From: Streptomyces gelaticus
GTDB lineage: Bacteria > Actinomycetota > Actinomycetes > Streptomycetales > Streptomycetaceae
Assembly (NCBI RefSeq): GCF_014649535.1
Contig: NZ_BMTF01000008.1
Coordinates: 186,001 to 250,000, forward strand
Direction of reading: 5' to 3'
DNA: 64,000 bases
Shown here: positions 44,019-52,632 of the stretch, piece by piece
Position numbering within the stretch: position 1 is the first letter of the stretch
Layout of the letters: the number at the start of each line of letters is the position of its first letter
The notes under the pieces: generated by a model
Told to the model about the DNA's origin: nothing
Database searches by the model: none
The model's input: only the letters and a program-made list of their open reading frames with translations
Translations under genes and position numbers: made by a program

Positions 44019-46372
44019 CGACGACCGCCACGACCCTGTCCGCCACCGGCCCGGACCTCCCTGTCTCACCCGCGCCCGCCAACCCGCTCACCGGCAAGCG
44101 CCGGGTCGCCTTCGCGAGCTTCGTCGACGAAAACTACCTGCCCGGCTTCCTCGCCCTGCTGCGCAGTCTGGCCCTGTCCAACCCGAACGTCTGCGAGGAC
44201 TTCCTCGTCCTGCACGACGGGCTGCGCCCCGCCTCCGTCGCACAGATCCGGGCCCTGCACCCGCGCATCGACTTCCGCCGGGTCGACGCCGAGCACTACG
44301 ACTCGTACGCCAAGGGCGACCAGGACAACTACCTGGTCCGCAAGGCCTACTTCATCCTCGACATCTTCCGGGTCCGCGACTACGACACCGTGATCACGCT
44401 CGACACCGACATGGTCGTCCTCGGCGATCTCGGTGAACTGCTGGCCCTGCGCGACGGACTGGCCGCCGTACCGCAGTTCTTCTACGGGCAGCACAAGCTC
44501 AACAGCGGGCTGCTGGTCATCCAGCGCGAGTATCTGAGCGACGCGTTCTGCGCGCGGCTCGACGAGGTCGGCCGGGCCGGCACGTACGAGCTCGACAAGC
44601 ACGACCAGGGCATCCTCAACGCCGTGCTCGACGGCGACTTCGTCCAGCTCGACGCCCGCTACAACTTCGTCAAACGGCGGCTCTCGGGCGACCTCCCGGT
44701 CCCCGAATCCACTGCGATCCTGCACTTCACCGGACGGCACAAGCCCTGGCAGGGCGGTGAGGCCGGCTACCGCGAGGCGGAGGACCGCTGGCGCGAATTC
44801 GAGCTGTCCGACGCCGAGTTCCACTCCGCGTACGTGGAACTGCCCGGCGCCAAGCACCACGACCTGCTCGTCCACTACGGCACCCCGCACGTGCTGCGCA
44901 CCGGCTCCCCGGAGGCCGCTCGCAAGGTCGCCGCCGCCCACATCGCGGCGGGCGAGTACCAGGAGGCGGCCGATCTGCTGGGCCGGGTCACGATCCCCGT
45001 CGACGAGTCCTGGCCGCACGAAGTGCTCGGCCACGCACTGATGAGCGTCTCCCGCTACGAGGAGGCCCGCGCCCGGCTGCTGCTCGCCACCGCCTCGCCC
45101 AACCGGGCCGCGACCGCCTTCGCCCGCCTCGCCCAGATCGCCTGGATCCACGGTGACGACGGCGCGGCGGCCGAGTACGCCCTGAAGGGCCTCGCGGTCG
45201 ACCCCACCCACCGCGCCAGCCGGCTGATGCACCAGCGCACCGCGGATGCGGCCGCGCCCGTGGAGGGCCCCGCCTCCGGCCAACTGGCCCATGTCGCCTT
45301 CTACATGGAGCGCCAGGGCAACGCCGGCGACAAACTGCTGCCGGAGAGCGTACGGCTGGCCTTCGGCCGGGACACCGGACCGCGGCGCTGGCACTCGATC
45401 CACGCCCACCGGCTCTTCGACGAGGCCGCGCTGGAGCGGGTCAACGAGCGCCGGGGCCTGGTCATCGGCGGCGGCGGCCTCTTCATCCCGGACACCGCGC
45501 CCAACGGCAACAGCGGCTGGCAGTGGAACGTCCCGGACGAACTGCTCGACCGGATCGACGTACCCGTCATGGTGTACGCGGTCGGCTTCAACGCCTTCGA
45601 CGGCCAGGCGTACGGGCACGGGCGCGACCGGTTCCTGTCCAGCCTGCGGAGGCTCGTCGAACGGGCCTCGTTCTTCGGGCTGCGCAACCACGGCTCCATC
45701 GAGAAGGTCCGCGAACTGCTGCCCGCCTCGCTCCACGACAAGGTGCGCTTCCAGCCCTGCCCGACCACGGTCACCCGGCAGCTGGTGGACGGCTGGACGG
45801 ACCCGGAGCGGCGCGAGGACACCGTGCTGATCAATGCCGCGTACGACCGTGCCGGGCTCCGCTTCGGGCACGACTACGGGCATTTCCTGGGCGAGATGGC
45901 GACCGCGGTGCGGGAGCTCGGCAAGCGGGCCGAGGTCCGCTGCGTCGCCCACTCGCTGGACGACGAGCGGATCGCCTTCGACCTGCGGCGCGAGCACGGG
46001 ATCGCGCTGCCGGTGATCCCGATGTACGACTTCGGCAACGACGAGATCCGGGACACCTACGCCCGCACCAAGCTGGTCATCGGGATGCGCGGGCACGCGG
46101 GGATGATCCCGTTCGGCTGCGGTACGCCGATCATCAGCCTGATCTCGCACCCGAAGATGGCGTACTTCCTGGCCGACATCGACCGTCCGGAGTGGGGGAT
46201 CTCGGTCCACGACCGGCACCTCGGGGCCCGGCTCACCGAGCGGGCGGCCGGGCTGCTCGACGACCACGCGGCGACGGTCGCCGATGTGCACGGCCGGCAG
46301 TGGGAGCTCTGGAAGATCACCGAGGCCAACGCGGCGGACCTGAGGGTGATCCAGGGCGGTGTGCCCGCCTGA
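44015..46372 (+). CDS. Fusion of GT8-like glycosyltransferase and polysaccharide pyruvyl transferase domains
   Basis: 785 residues, ATG overlapping the GT29 stop. Residues about 25-290 are a GT8-type transferase: VAFASFVDENYLPGFLALLR, the metal-binding DTDMV near 129-133, and HFTGRHKPW. Residues about 310-420 are helical with TPR-like features (EAARKVAAAHIAAGEYQEAA). Residues about 425-770 are a pyruvyl transferase domain: YMERQGNAGDKLLPES, RGLVIGGGGLFIPD, and TKLVIGMRGHAGMIPFGCG. Such domains add ketal pyruvate to sugars or resemble transferases of that fold. It ends at a very large hairpin. Confidence 0.87.
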   Translation: MTTTATTLSATGPDLPVSPAPANPLTGKRRVAFASFVDENYLPGFLALLRSLALSNPNVCEDFLVLHDGLRPASVAQIRALHPRIDFRRVDAEHYDSYAKGDQDNYLVRKAYFILDIFRVRDYDTVITLDTDMVVLGDLGELLALRDGLAAVPQFFYGQHKLNSGLLVIQREYLSDAFCARLDEVGRAGTYELDKHDQGILNAVLDGDFVQLDARYNFVKRRLSGDLPVPESTAILHFTGRHKPWQGGEAGYREAEDRWREFELSDAEFHSAYVELPGAKHHDLLVHYGTPHVLRTGSPEAARKVAAAHIAAGEYQEAADLLGRVTIPVDESWPHEVLGHALMSVSRYEEARARLLLATASPNRAATAFARLAQIAWIHGDDGAAAEYALKGLAVDPTHRASRLMHQRTADAAAPVEGPASGQLAHVAFYMERQGNAGDKLLPESVRLAFGRDTGPRRWHSIHAHRLFDEAALERVNERRGLVIGGGGLFIPDTAPNGNSGWQWNVPDELLDRIDVPVMVYAVGFNAFDGQAYGHGRDRFLSSLRRLVERASFFGLRNHGSIEKVRELLPASLHDKVRFQPCPTTVTRQLVDGWTDPERREDTVLINAAYDRAGLRFGHDYGHFLGEMATAVRELGKRAEVRCVAHSLDDERIAFDLRREHGIALPVIPMYDFGNDEIRDTYARTKLVIGMRGHAGMIPFGCGTPIISLISHPKMAYFLADIDRPEWGISVHDRHLGARLTERAAGLLDDHAATVADVHGRQWELWKITEANAADLRVIQGGVPA

Positions 46373-46443
46373 CGGCCCCGGGAACGCGGCGGGGCGGGGC
46401 CGGGTTCGGTGCCCGGCCCCGCCCCGCCGCGTTCCCGGGGCCG
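46373..46443. terminator. Exceptionally long perfect hairpin between convergent cluster genes
   Basis: Two perfect 32-bp arms (46373-46404 and 46412-46443) around a 7-nt loop, almost wholly G/C. It starts at the stop codon of the fusion gene and ends 4 bp from that of the minus-strand gene. Confidence 0.9.
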
Positions 46444-46447
46444 CCGC

Positions 46448-47833
46448 CTACTGCCGCACCACCCGGCGCCGCACCGACCGCGCCACCCTGCGCACCACCG
46501 CGTTGCGCGGCAGGAACGCGAGCTGCGCCGGTACCGCCCCCGGCAGCGCCAGCGAGGTCAGCCGCTTGCGCTTGAAGTACCGCCGGGTGGTGGTGTCCAG
46601 GTGCGCGGCCAGATACCGCTCGGCGGCGGGCCGCAGCCCCGGGTAGATCCTCGGCTGCATCGCGAATCCGACCGCGGTGACCAGCCCGGTCAGGTCCGCC
46701 GGGTCCACCGGCCCGGCGCCCTGCGCCGTCCCCGCCCGCTCCACGGCCGCCCGGTCCGTCACCTCCGGCACCAGCGCGTCCACGAGCGTGACCGGGACGC
46801 GGTTGCTGTTCTCGTACGGGGCGAGCCGGTCCAGCAGCATCTCGGTGCCGACCCGGGCCACCGGCAGCCCGTAGAACGCCGAGGCGGTGAGCAGCGCCGT
46901 CGAGAAGCAGCCGACGACCAGCGCGGGCCGCATCCGCTGGTAGAGCATCTCGGCGAGGACCGGAGCGGTGAGCACCCCGTCGTCCAGCACCGTCAGCTCG
47001 GCGCCGAGCTTCCCCGCCTCCTCGCCCATCGCCCTCGACCACTGCGCCGGGGCCGTGGGATGCGGTTTGAAGACGATTTGGGTGTGACCGAGCGCGACCG
47101 CGCCGCGCATCATCCGCAGATGCAGCTCCTCCTCCTCGGCCGCGCTGATCAGCCCGAGCGCCGAGAGGTACTGGCCGAGCAGCAGCGCGGGCGCCTCCAC
47201 GGCCGGAACGCCGTCCTGGGCCCCCGGCGCGTCCGCCAGCTCACCGAGCACCTTGAGGAACACCTCGGTCGGTACGAGCTGCGGAGCCACCCCGAACTCC
47301 GTGAGCAGCAGCGGCTTCAGCCCCGGCACCAGGTCGAGGTGGAGCAGCCGGCGCACCCGCGTACCGATCAGCGGGTCGATCTTGTTGCGGGTGGGGCCGT
47401 AACTCATCAGCCCGTCCGCGTACACATCGACCGGAGCGCCGGTGAAGATCTGTGCGACGGCCAGCGCGGGGTTGACCTGGATCGACTCGACCGCGAGCTC
47501 GATGTCGTCGTCGCCGAGTCCCCAGGCCAGGCGCAGATGGCGCTCCCACAGGGGGACGTCGTCGGGGCGCGGCGCCCAGCCGCCCGGGTGGAACGGGGCG
47601 ATCGTGGTGTTCCACGACACCACGTCGTCGAACCGGCCGCGCAGCGCGTCGAAGCCGGGCATCGCGTCGAGGGAGGCCGTCGTCTCCGGCACGGCCGCGT
47701 TGTTCGAGACGAGCAGGATGCGGCGGTCCGCGTCCGGGAAGCAGCCCGCGTCGAGCGCGGCGGCGAGCGTGGCGGTGCCGTAGAGCGTGGAGGCGAGGAA
47801 GATCTGCGTGGTGCGGGAGCGGGCGGTGTTCAC
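46448..47833 (-). CDS. Polysialyltransferase-family glycosyltransferase
   Basis: 461 residues from the GTG at 47833, with AAGGAGG upstream. The start overlaps the GT2 stop (GTGA). The fold resembles the alpha-2,8-polysialyltransferase family: TTQIFLASTLYGTATLAAAL at the N-terminus, then GHTQIVFKPHPTAP with the HP motif that binds CMP-sialic acid, and VVGCFSTALLTASAFYGLPV with the Ser/Thr pair. The C-terminus is basic and could bind membrane lipid. It probably polymerises or adds the ulosonic acid; the linkage is unknown. Confidence 0.85.
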   Translation of the reverse strand: MNTARSRTTQIFLASTLYGTATLAAALDAGCFPDADRRILLVSNNAAVPETTASLDAMPGFDALRGRFDDVVSWNTTIAPFHPGGWAPRPDDVPLWERHLRLAWGLGDDDIELAVESIQVNPALAVAQIFTGAPVDVYADGLMSYGPTRNKIDPLIGTRVRRLLHLDLVPGLKPLLLTEFGVAPQLVPTEVFLKVLGELADAPGAQDGVPAVEAPALLLGQYLSALGLISAAEEEELHLRMMRGAVALGHTQIVFKPHPTAPAQWSRAMGEEAGKLGAELTVLDDGVLTAPVLAEMLYQRMRPALVVGCFSTALLTASAFYGLPVARVGTEMLLDRLAPYENSNRVPVTLVDALVPEVTDRAAVERAGTAQGAGPVDPADLTGLVTAVGFAMQPRIYPGLRPAAERYLAAHLDTTTRRYFKRKRLTSLALPGAVPAQLAFLPRNAVVRRVARSVRRRVVRQ

Positions 47834-48819
47834 GCTGCCGTCACCTCCTTGGCGCCCGCGGCGGCCGGGCGGCGGCGCAGCCGGCGCAGCAGGGTGGCGC
47901 GCTGCACGTCCATCGAGTCCAGGGCGTCGTCGAGTACCTGCTGCGGCATGCGCCTGAGCGCGGCGGCACTCATGGACTTCAGTGTGCGGGCCACGGCGGG
48001 TTCGAACCTTTCGATCGAGCTCATGTGGTGAGAAATGATCGCGCAATAGGTACGGACCGCTTTCGGTAGCAGTACCTCTGCGTCACGGTCTTCCACGGTT
48101 TCCTGAATGACCTGGTCGAACGAGCGAATGAAATCGAGCTGGCGTACGTCGCCGATCTGTGTGAGGGAAGAGGCGACACCGCGCCGGTAGAAAATCCCCA
48201 GAAGCCCCAGCACCGCGAAAGAATCCGCCTCGCGATGCAGCCGCCAGATCCACGGACGGTCCTCCGCGGTACGCAGCCCGTCCGTGAAATGCAGCAGCCC
48301 GCGCTCCAGCAGCCGCCGGTGGTACAGCCCGGCCCAGGCGTACGGGTAGTCGACCGAGGTGGACCGCTCGGCGGGCAGGATCGCGTCCCGCGGATCGAGC
48401 ACCTCGCCGCGCCTGCCGTGCGGCACCCGGTGCACCGTGCGGTTCCTGTGCTCGACCTGGACATGGTCGGTGCGGACGAAGTCGCAGCCCAACTCCTCGG
48501 TCCGGGACAGGAGTTCGGTGTAGAACCCGGGGGCGAGCCAGTCGTCGCCGTCCAGGAAGGCGAGGTACTCGCCGCGCGCGGCGTCCAGGCCGGTGTTCCG
48601 GGCGGTGGCCAGTCCGCCGTTCTGCTTGTGTCTGCGTACGACCACCCCCGGAATCTCGTCCTCGGCGCGGCGCAGTATGTCCGCGGTCCCGTCGGTCGAA
48701 CAGTCGTCGACGAGGATGAATTCGAAGTCCTCGCGGGCATTGGCCCGCAGGCTTCTCAAGGTGTCGGGGGCGTATGTCTGCACGTTGTAGAACGGCACGA
48801 TGACCGAGAGCTTAACCAC
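47830..48819 (-). CDS. Glycosyltransferase family 2
   Basis: 329 residues from the GTG at 48819 (VVKLSVIVPFYN), 8 bp after a TAGCGT -10-like box, which suggests a leaderless transcript; another GTG lies at 48828. GT-A motifs are LSVIVPFYNVQTYAPDTLR, FILVDDCSTDGT, GLATARNTGLDAARGEYLAF and LDGDDW, with a late RTAEDRPWIWRL. The segment coding for about residues 190-270 is visibly less GC-rich than its neighbours. It precedes the polysialyltransferase-like gene and probably builds the acceptor or adds side sugars. Confidence 0.9.
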   Translation of the reverse strand: MVKLSVIVPFYNVQTYAPDTLRSLRANAREDFEFILVDDCSTDGTADILRRAEDEIPGVVVRRHKQNGGLATARNTGLDAARGEYLAFLDGDDWLAPGFYTELLSRTEELGCDFVRTDHVQVEHRNRTVHRVPHGRRGEVLDPRDAILPAERSTSVDYPYAWAGLYHRRLLERGLLHFTDGLRTAEDRPWIWRLHREADSFAVLGLLGIFYRRGVASSLTQIGDVRQLDFIRSFDQVIQETVEDRDAEVLLPKAVRTYCAIISHHMSSIERFEPAVARTLKSMSAAALRRMPQQVLDDALDSMDVQRATLLRRLRRRPAAAGAKEVTAA

Positions 48820-49028
48820 CCGTCTCACGCTAGGCGCGAGCCCGTCATTTGCCTTGGCGCCGGGACGGACGGCGGGTGAACGGCGAATGTCGGAATGATG
48901 AACCGGGCTGAATCGTGGGCGATTGCGTCCCCTTTGTGAAGGCGATTCGCCAAGCGTCGGCGGGCTGTTAACCAGCTGTTGCCGTCACGTTGGGCCGCGA
49001 ATCGAAATGCCTTCCTAAGTTCTTGGAC
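48820..49028. promoter_or_regulatory. Divergent promoter region inside the glycopolymer cluster
   Basis: About 209 bp between two probably leaderless starts. The leftward -10 is TAGCGT (48832-48827, reverse) and the rightward -10 is TAAGTT (49016-49021), each 7-8 bp from its GTG. No palindromic operator was recognised. Confidence 0.5.
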
Positions 49029-50378
49029 GTGCCCCCACGTACCGAAAAGACGACCGCCCTCCGGGTAGCCGTGCTCGCCGACTCCGACACCCGGTGGAAA
49101 TGGGGCGCGCTCACCGCGCGCCGCCTCACCGCCGGTGCGTCCGGGACGCCGGCGCGGCGCGTCGAGATCAGCGGACTGCTGCTGCGCGGCCGGGCCACCC
49201 CGACGCCGCGCCAGCTCGCCGAGGTCGGCGACGTCGGCATCGAGGCCGGCCGGGTGCGCGAGGTGACGGCCGTCGAATTCCTGCACGGTGTGCGGGACGA
49301 GGGGTACGACGTCGTCGTCCTCGCCCTCGTCGGCGGCGCCGTCCAGGCGATGCTGCACGGACTCGCCGCACTGCGGCTGCCCGCCCGGCCCGTCGTCGTC
49401 ACCGGCTATGTCGGCGTCGTCTACGAGAAGCTCGCCGACGGGCTTCTGCTGCGGCACGGCGCCGACGTCGTCCTCGCCAACTCCCGCCACGACGCGGAGC
49501 GTTTCCGCGCGGTGTACGAGGGAGTGGGCGCCGACGCCTCGGCCGTCACCGAGGCCGCCCTGCCGTTCCTCGGCGGCGAACCGCACCGCCCGCAGGAGGG
49601 CCGCGACACCGTCGTCTTCGCCGCCCAGCCCTCCGTACCGGCCTCCCGCGACGACCGGATGTACCTGCTGCGCAGGCTCGTCGAGCACGCCAGGCTGCAC
49701 CCGGAGCGCGAGGTGCTGCTGAAGCTGCGCTCCAAGCCCGGCGAGCACACCACGCACATCGAGGAACTCCCGTACCAGCGGCTCGCCGAGAAGCTGCCCG
49801 GCGGACTGCCACCCAACTTCCGCCTGGTGTACGGGCACATGGGCGAGGTCCTGGACCGCACCGACCTGCTGGTCACGGTCTCCTCGACCGCCGCGCTGGA
49901 GTCCCTGCACCGGCGCGTCCCGACCGCGGTCCTCACCGACCTCGGCGTCCGCGAGGCCCTCGGCAACCACCACTTCATCGGCTCCGGCCTGCTCACCTCC
50001 TGGGACCACCTGGACGGCGGCTTCCGCCCGGAACCCGACCCGCAGTGGCTGGCCGGCCAGGGCGTCGCCGCCGACGGCACGTACGCCACCGCCTACGATC
50101 ACGCCCGCGCCCGGGTCGACGCCCTGCTCGCCGCCGCCCGGCTGCCCGACCTCGCGCCCTACTACACGCCTGCCGCCGCCCCCGGCTACCTCCCCGGCAT
50201 CCTCGCCCGGCACCACCTCGCCCCCGACGGCCACCCGCTGCCGGGCGCCGAACGGCCCCGCGAGACCGGCGGCGTGCGCGGCGCGGTCCGCGAGGCGGTC
50301 CGGGAAGCGGCGCGCGGCGCCTACCGGCACGGCGTCCAGCGGGTCGCCCCGGTGATCCGACGGATGGGCGAGCTGTGA
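49029..50378 (+). CDS. Putative glycosyltransferase, polysialyltransferase-like (perhaps DUF6716 family)
   Basis: 449 residues from the GTG at 49029, 7 bp after TAAGTT. The N-domain has LRVAVLADSDTRWKWGALTA and PVVVTGYVGVVYEKLADGLL. The C-domain has EVLLKLRSKPGEHTTHIEEL, then a GHMGEVLDRTDLLVTVSSTAA segment with a Ser-Ser-Thr nucleotide-site pattern as in GT-B polysialyltransferases. I recall such proteins being filed as DUF6716 glycosyltransferases, which is not certain. It leads the operon with the CMP-synthetase and NeuB genes, so it likely uses their product. Confidence 0.75.
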   Translation: MPPRTEKTTALRVAVLADSDTRWKWGALTARRLTAGASGTPARRVEISGLLLRGRATPTPRQLAEVGDVGIEAGRVREVTAVEFLHGVRDEGYDVVVLALVGGAVQAMLHGLAALRLPARPVVVTGYVGVVYEKLADGLLLRHGADVVLANSRHDAERFRAVYEGVGADASAVTEAALPFLGGEPHRPQEGRDTVVFAAQPSVPASRDDRMYLLRRLVEHARLHPEREVLLKLRSKPGEHTTHIEELPYQRLAEKLPGGLPPNFRLVYGHMGEVLDRTDLLVTVSSTAALESLHRRVPTAVLTDLGVREALGNHHFIGSGLLTSWDHLDGGFRPEPDPQWLAGQGVAADGTYATAYDHARARVDALLAAARLPDLAPYYTPAAAPGYLPGILARHHLAPDGHPLPGAERPRETGGVRGAVREAVREAARGAYRHGVQRVAPVIRRMGEL

Positions 50379-50398
50379 ACACCACTTCAGGAGCAGAG

Positions 50399-51634
50399 AT
50401 GACCCCGACCCCCATCGTGCTCGCCGTGATCCCCGCCCGCGGCGGATCCAAGGGCGTACCGGCCAAGAACCTCGCCAAGGTCGGCGGCGTACCGCTGATC
50501 GCCCGCGCGGTACGGGCCTGCCTGGCCTCCCGCGAGGTCACGGACGTCGTCGTGACGACCGACGAAGCGGCCATCGCGGATGAGGCCCAGACCGCCGCCG
50601 ACACGCTGGGCGCCCCCGAGCGGCTGCACATCGTCCAGCGGCCCGCGGCCATCGCCGGGGACAAGTCGAGCAGCGAGGACGCGGTGCTGCACGCCCTGGA
50701 CGCCTACGAGGCGATGCGCGAGCGGACCGCCGACGTGGTGCTGCTGGTCCAGTGCACCAGCCCCTTCGTGCTGCGGGAGGACATCGACGGCGTCGCCGCC
50801 GCGGTCGCCCGTGACGGCGCCGACACGGCGGTCACGGTCGCCCCCTTCCACGGCTTCCTCTGGCGCGACGGCAGCGCGATCGAGGAGGACAACTACGGCG
50901 TCAACCACGACAAGTCCGTCCGGCAGATGCGCCAGGACCGCCCCGAGGACCTTCTCGAAACGGGCACCGCGTACGCCATGAACGCCGCGGGCTTCCGTAC
51001 CCACCGCCACCGCTTCTTCGGCCACACCGCCCTGGTGCGCACCGACGCCGCACGGGTCCTGGAGATCGACGACCCGCACGACCTGGCCCGCGCCCGCGCC
51101 CTCGCGCCGCTGCTCGACCCCTCGCCGCTGCCCACCCTCGACGACATCGACGCGGTCGTCCTCGACTTCGACGGCACGCAGACCGACGACCGGGTCCTCA
51201 TCGACGCCGACGGACGCGAGATCGTCGCCGTCCACCGCGGCGACGGTCTGGGCATCGCCGCCCTGCGCAAGGCCGGACTGCCGCTGCTGATCCTCTCCAG
51301 CGAGCAGAACCCGGTCGTCGCCGCCCGCGCCCACAAGCTCCGCATCCCGGTCCTGCACGGCATCGACCGCAAGGACCGGGCGCTCAAGCAGTGGTGCGAC
51401 GAACAGTCCATCGCTCCCGAACGTGTCCTCTACGTCGGCAACGACGTCAACGACCTGCCGTGCTTCGCACTCGCCGGCTGGCCCGTCGCCGTCGCGAGCG
51501 CCCACGACTCGGTACGGGCGGCCGCACGCGCCGTCACGACCACCCCCGGCGGGTCCGGCGCCATCCGCGAGATCGCGGCCTGGCTGCTCGGCCCCACCCT
51601 CACAGCCACGCGTCCCACTCAGTCCCCCAAGTGA
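50399..51634 (+). CDS. neuA: CMP-acylneuraminate (Kdn) synthetase fused to a HAD phosphatase
   Basis: 411 residues, ATG at 50399 behind AGGAG; a GTG at 50375 overlapping the upstream stop is possible. Residues about 1-235 are the cytidylyltransferase domain: LAVIPARGGSKGVPAKNLA, VVVTTDEAAIADEA, and LLVQCTSPFVLREDIDG. Residues about 250-400 are a KdsC-like HAD domain: VVLDFDGTQTDD with the nucleophile and acid Asp, a Lys in RKDRALKQW, and YVGNDVNDLPC. The HAD part would dephosphorylate the 9-phosphate and the N-part activate the sugar with CTP. It is 52 bp before neuB. Confidence 0.92.
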   Translation: MTPTPIVLAVIPARGGSKGVPAKNLAKVGGVPLIARAVRACLASREVTDVVVTTDEAAIADEAQTAADTLGAPERLHIVQRPAAIAGDKSSSEDAVLHALDAYEAMRERTADVVLLVQCTSPFVLREDIDGVAAAVARDGADTAVTVAPFHGFLWRDGSAIEEDNYGVNHDKSVRQMRQDRPEDLLETGTAYAMNAAGFRTHRHRFFGHTALVRTDAARVLEIDDPHDLARARALAPLLDPSPLPTLDDIDAVVLDFDGTQTDDRVLIDADGREIVAVHRGDGLGIAALRKAGLPLLILSSEQNPVVAARAHKLRIPVLHGIDRKDRALKQWCDEQSIAPERVLYVGNDVNDLPCFALAGWPVAVASAHDSVRAAARAVTTTPGGSGAIREIAAWLLGPTLTATRPTQSPK

Positions 51635-51685
51635 TCCCGGGTCCCCCAAACCCGCGAAGTCATCCGATCTAAGGAAACACACCTC

Positions 51686-52621
51686 ATGAGCACCTCCCGT
51701 CTGCGCACCCTCGGCACCCGCACCGCCGGCCCCGGCCGGCCCGTGTACGTCACCGGCGAGATCGGCATCAACCACAACGGCGACCTCGACAACGCCCTCG
51801 CCCTGATCGACGTCGCCGCCGAAGCCGGCTGCGACGCCGTCAAGTTCCAGAAGCGCACCCCGGAGATCTGCACCCCGCGCGACCAGTGGGACATCGAGCG
51901 CGACACCCCCTGGGGCCGGATGACGTACATCGACTACCGCCACCGCGTCGAGTTCGGCGAGGACGAGTACCGGGCCATCTCCGAGCACTGCGCCAAGCGC
52001 GGCATCGACTGGTTCGCCTCCCCGTGGGACACCGAGGCCGTCGCCTTCCTGGAGAAGTTCGACGTCCCCGCCCACAAGGTCGCCTCGGCCTCGCTCACCG
52101 ACGACGAGCTGCTGCGCGCCCTGCGCGCCACCGGCCGCACGGTCATCCTCTCCACCGGCATGTCGACCCCGCGCCAGATCCGCCACGCGGTCGAGGTCCT
52201 CGGCTCCGACAACATTCTTCTCTGCCACGCCACTTCGACGTACCCGGCCAAGGCCGAGGAGCTGAACCTCCGGGTCATCAACACCCTCCAGCAGGAGTAC
52301 CCCAACGTCCCGATCGGCTACAGCGGCCACGAGACCGGCCTCCAGACGACCCTCGCCGCCGTCGCCCTCGGCGCCGCGTTCGTCGAGCGCCACATCACCC
52401 TCGACCGCGCCATGTGGGGCTCCGACCAGGCCGCCTCCGTCGAGCCGCAGGGCCTCACCCGCCTCGTCCGCGACATCCGCACCATCGAGGCCTCGCTCGG
52501 CGACGGCGTCAAGAAGGTGTACGAGTCCGAGCTCGGCCCGATGAAGAAGCTCCGCCGGGTCGCGGGCGTCGTCGCCGAGAGCACCGAGGCGGCCCCGGTC
52601 GCCGAGCCGGTCGCGGTCTGA
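51686..52621 (+). CDS. neuB: N-acetylneuraminate/Kdn-9-phosphate synthase family protein
   Basis: 311 residues, ATG at 51686 behind AAGGAA. The TIM-barrel motifs are VYVTGEIGINHNGDLDNAL, CDAVKFQKRTPEICTPRDQ, LLCHATSTYPAK, IGYSGHETGL and VERHITLDRAMWGSDQAASVE, including the metal and PEP-binding residues. The C-terminal SAF (antifreeze-like) domain of NeuB is missing, so the protein is about 35 residues shorter than usual. It condenses PEP with mannose-6-phosphate (for Kdn) or an N-acyl-mannosamine. The tail is Ala/Val/Glu-rich. Confidence 0.94.
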   Translation: MSTSRLRTLGTRTAGPGRPVYVTGEIGINHNGDLDNALALIDVAAEAGCDAVKFQKRTPEICTPRDQWDIERDTPWGRMTYIDYRHRVEFGEDEYRAISEHCAKRGIDWFASPWDTEAVAFLEKFDVPAHKVASASLTDDELLRALRATGRTVILSTGMSTPRQIRHAVEVLGSDNILLCHATSTYPAKAEELNLRVINTLQQEYPNVPIGYSGHETGLQTTLAAVALGAAFVERHITLDRAMWGSDQAASVEPQGLTRLVRDIRTIEASLGDGVKKVYESELGPMKKLRRVAGVVAESTEAAPVAEPVAV

Positions 52622-52632
52622 CGGGCCGACCG

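Noticed and set aside
44066-46291. Minus-strand open frame of about 740 codons
   Set aside because: Antisense shadow of the GT8/pyruvyltransferase fusion; His/Val/Asp/Arg-rich without motifs.
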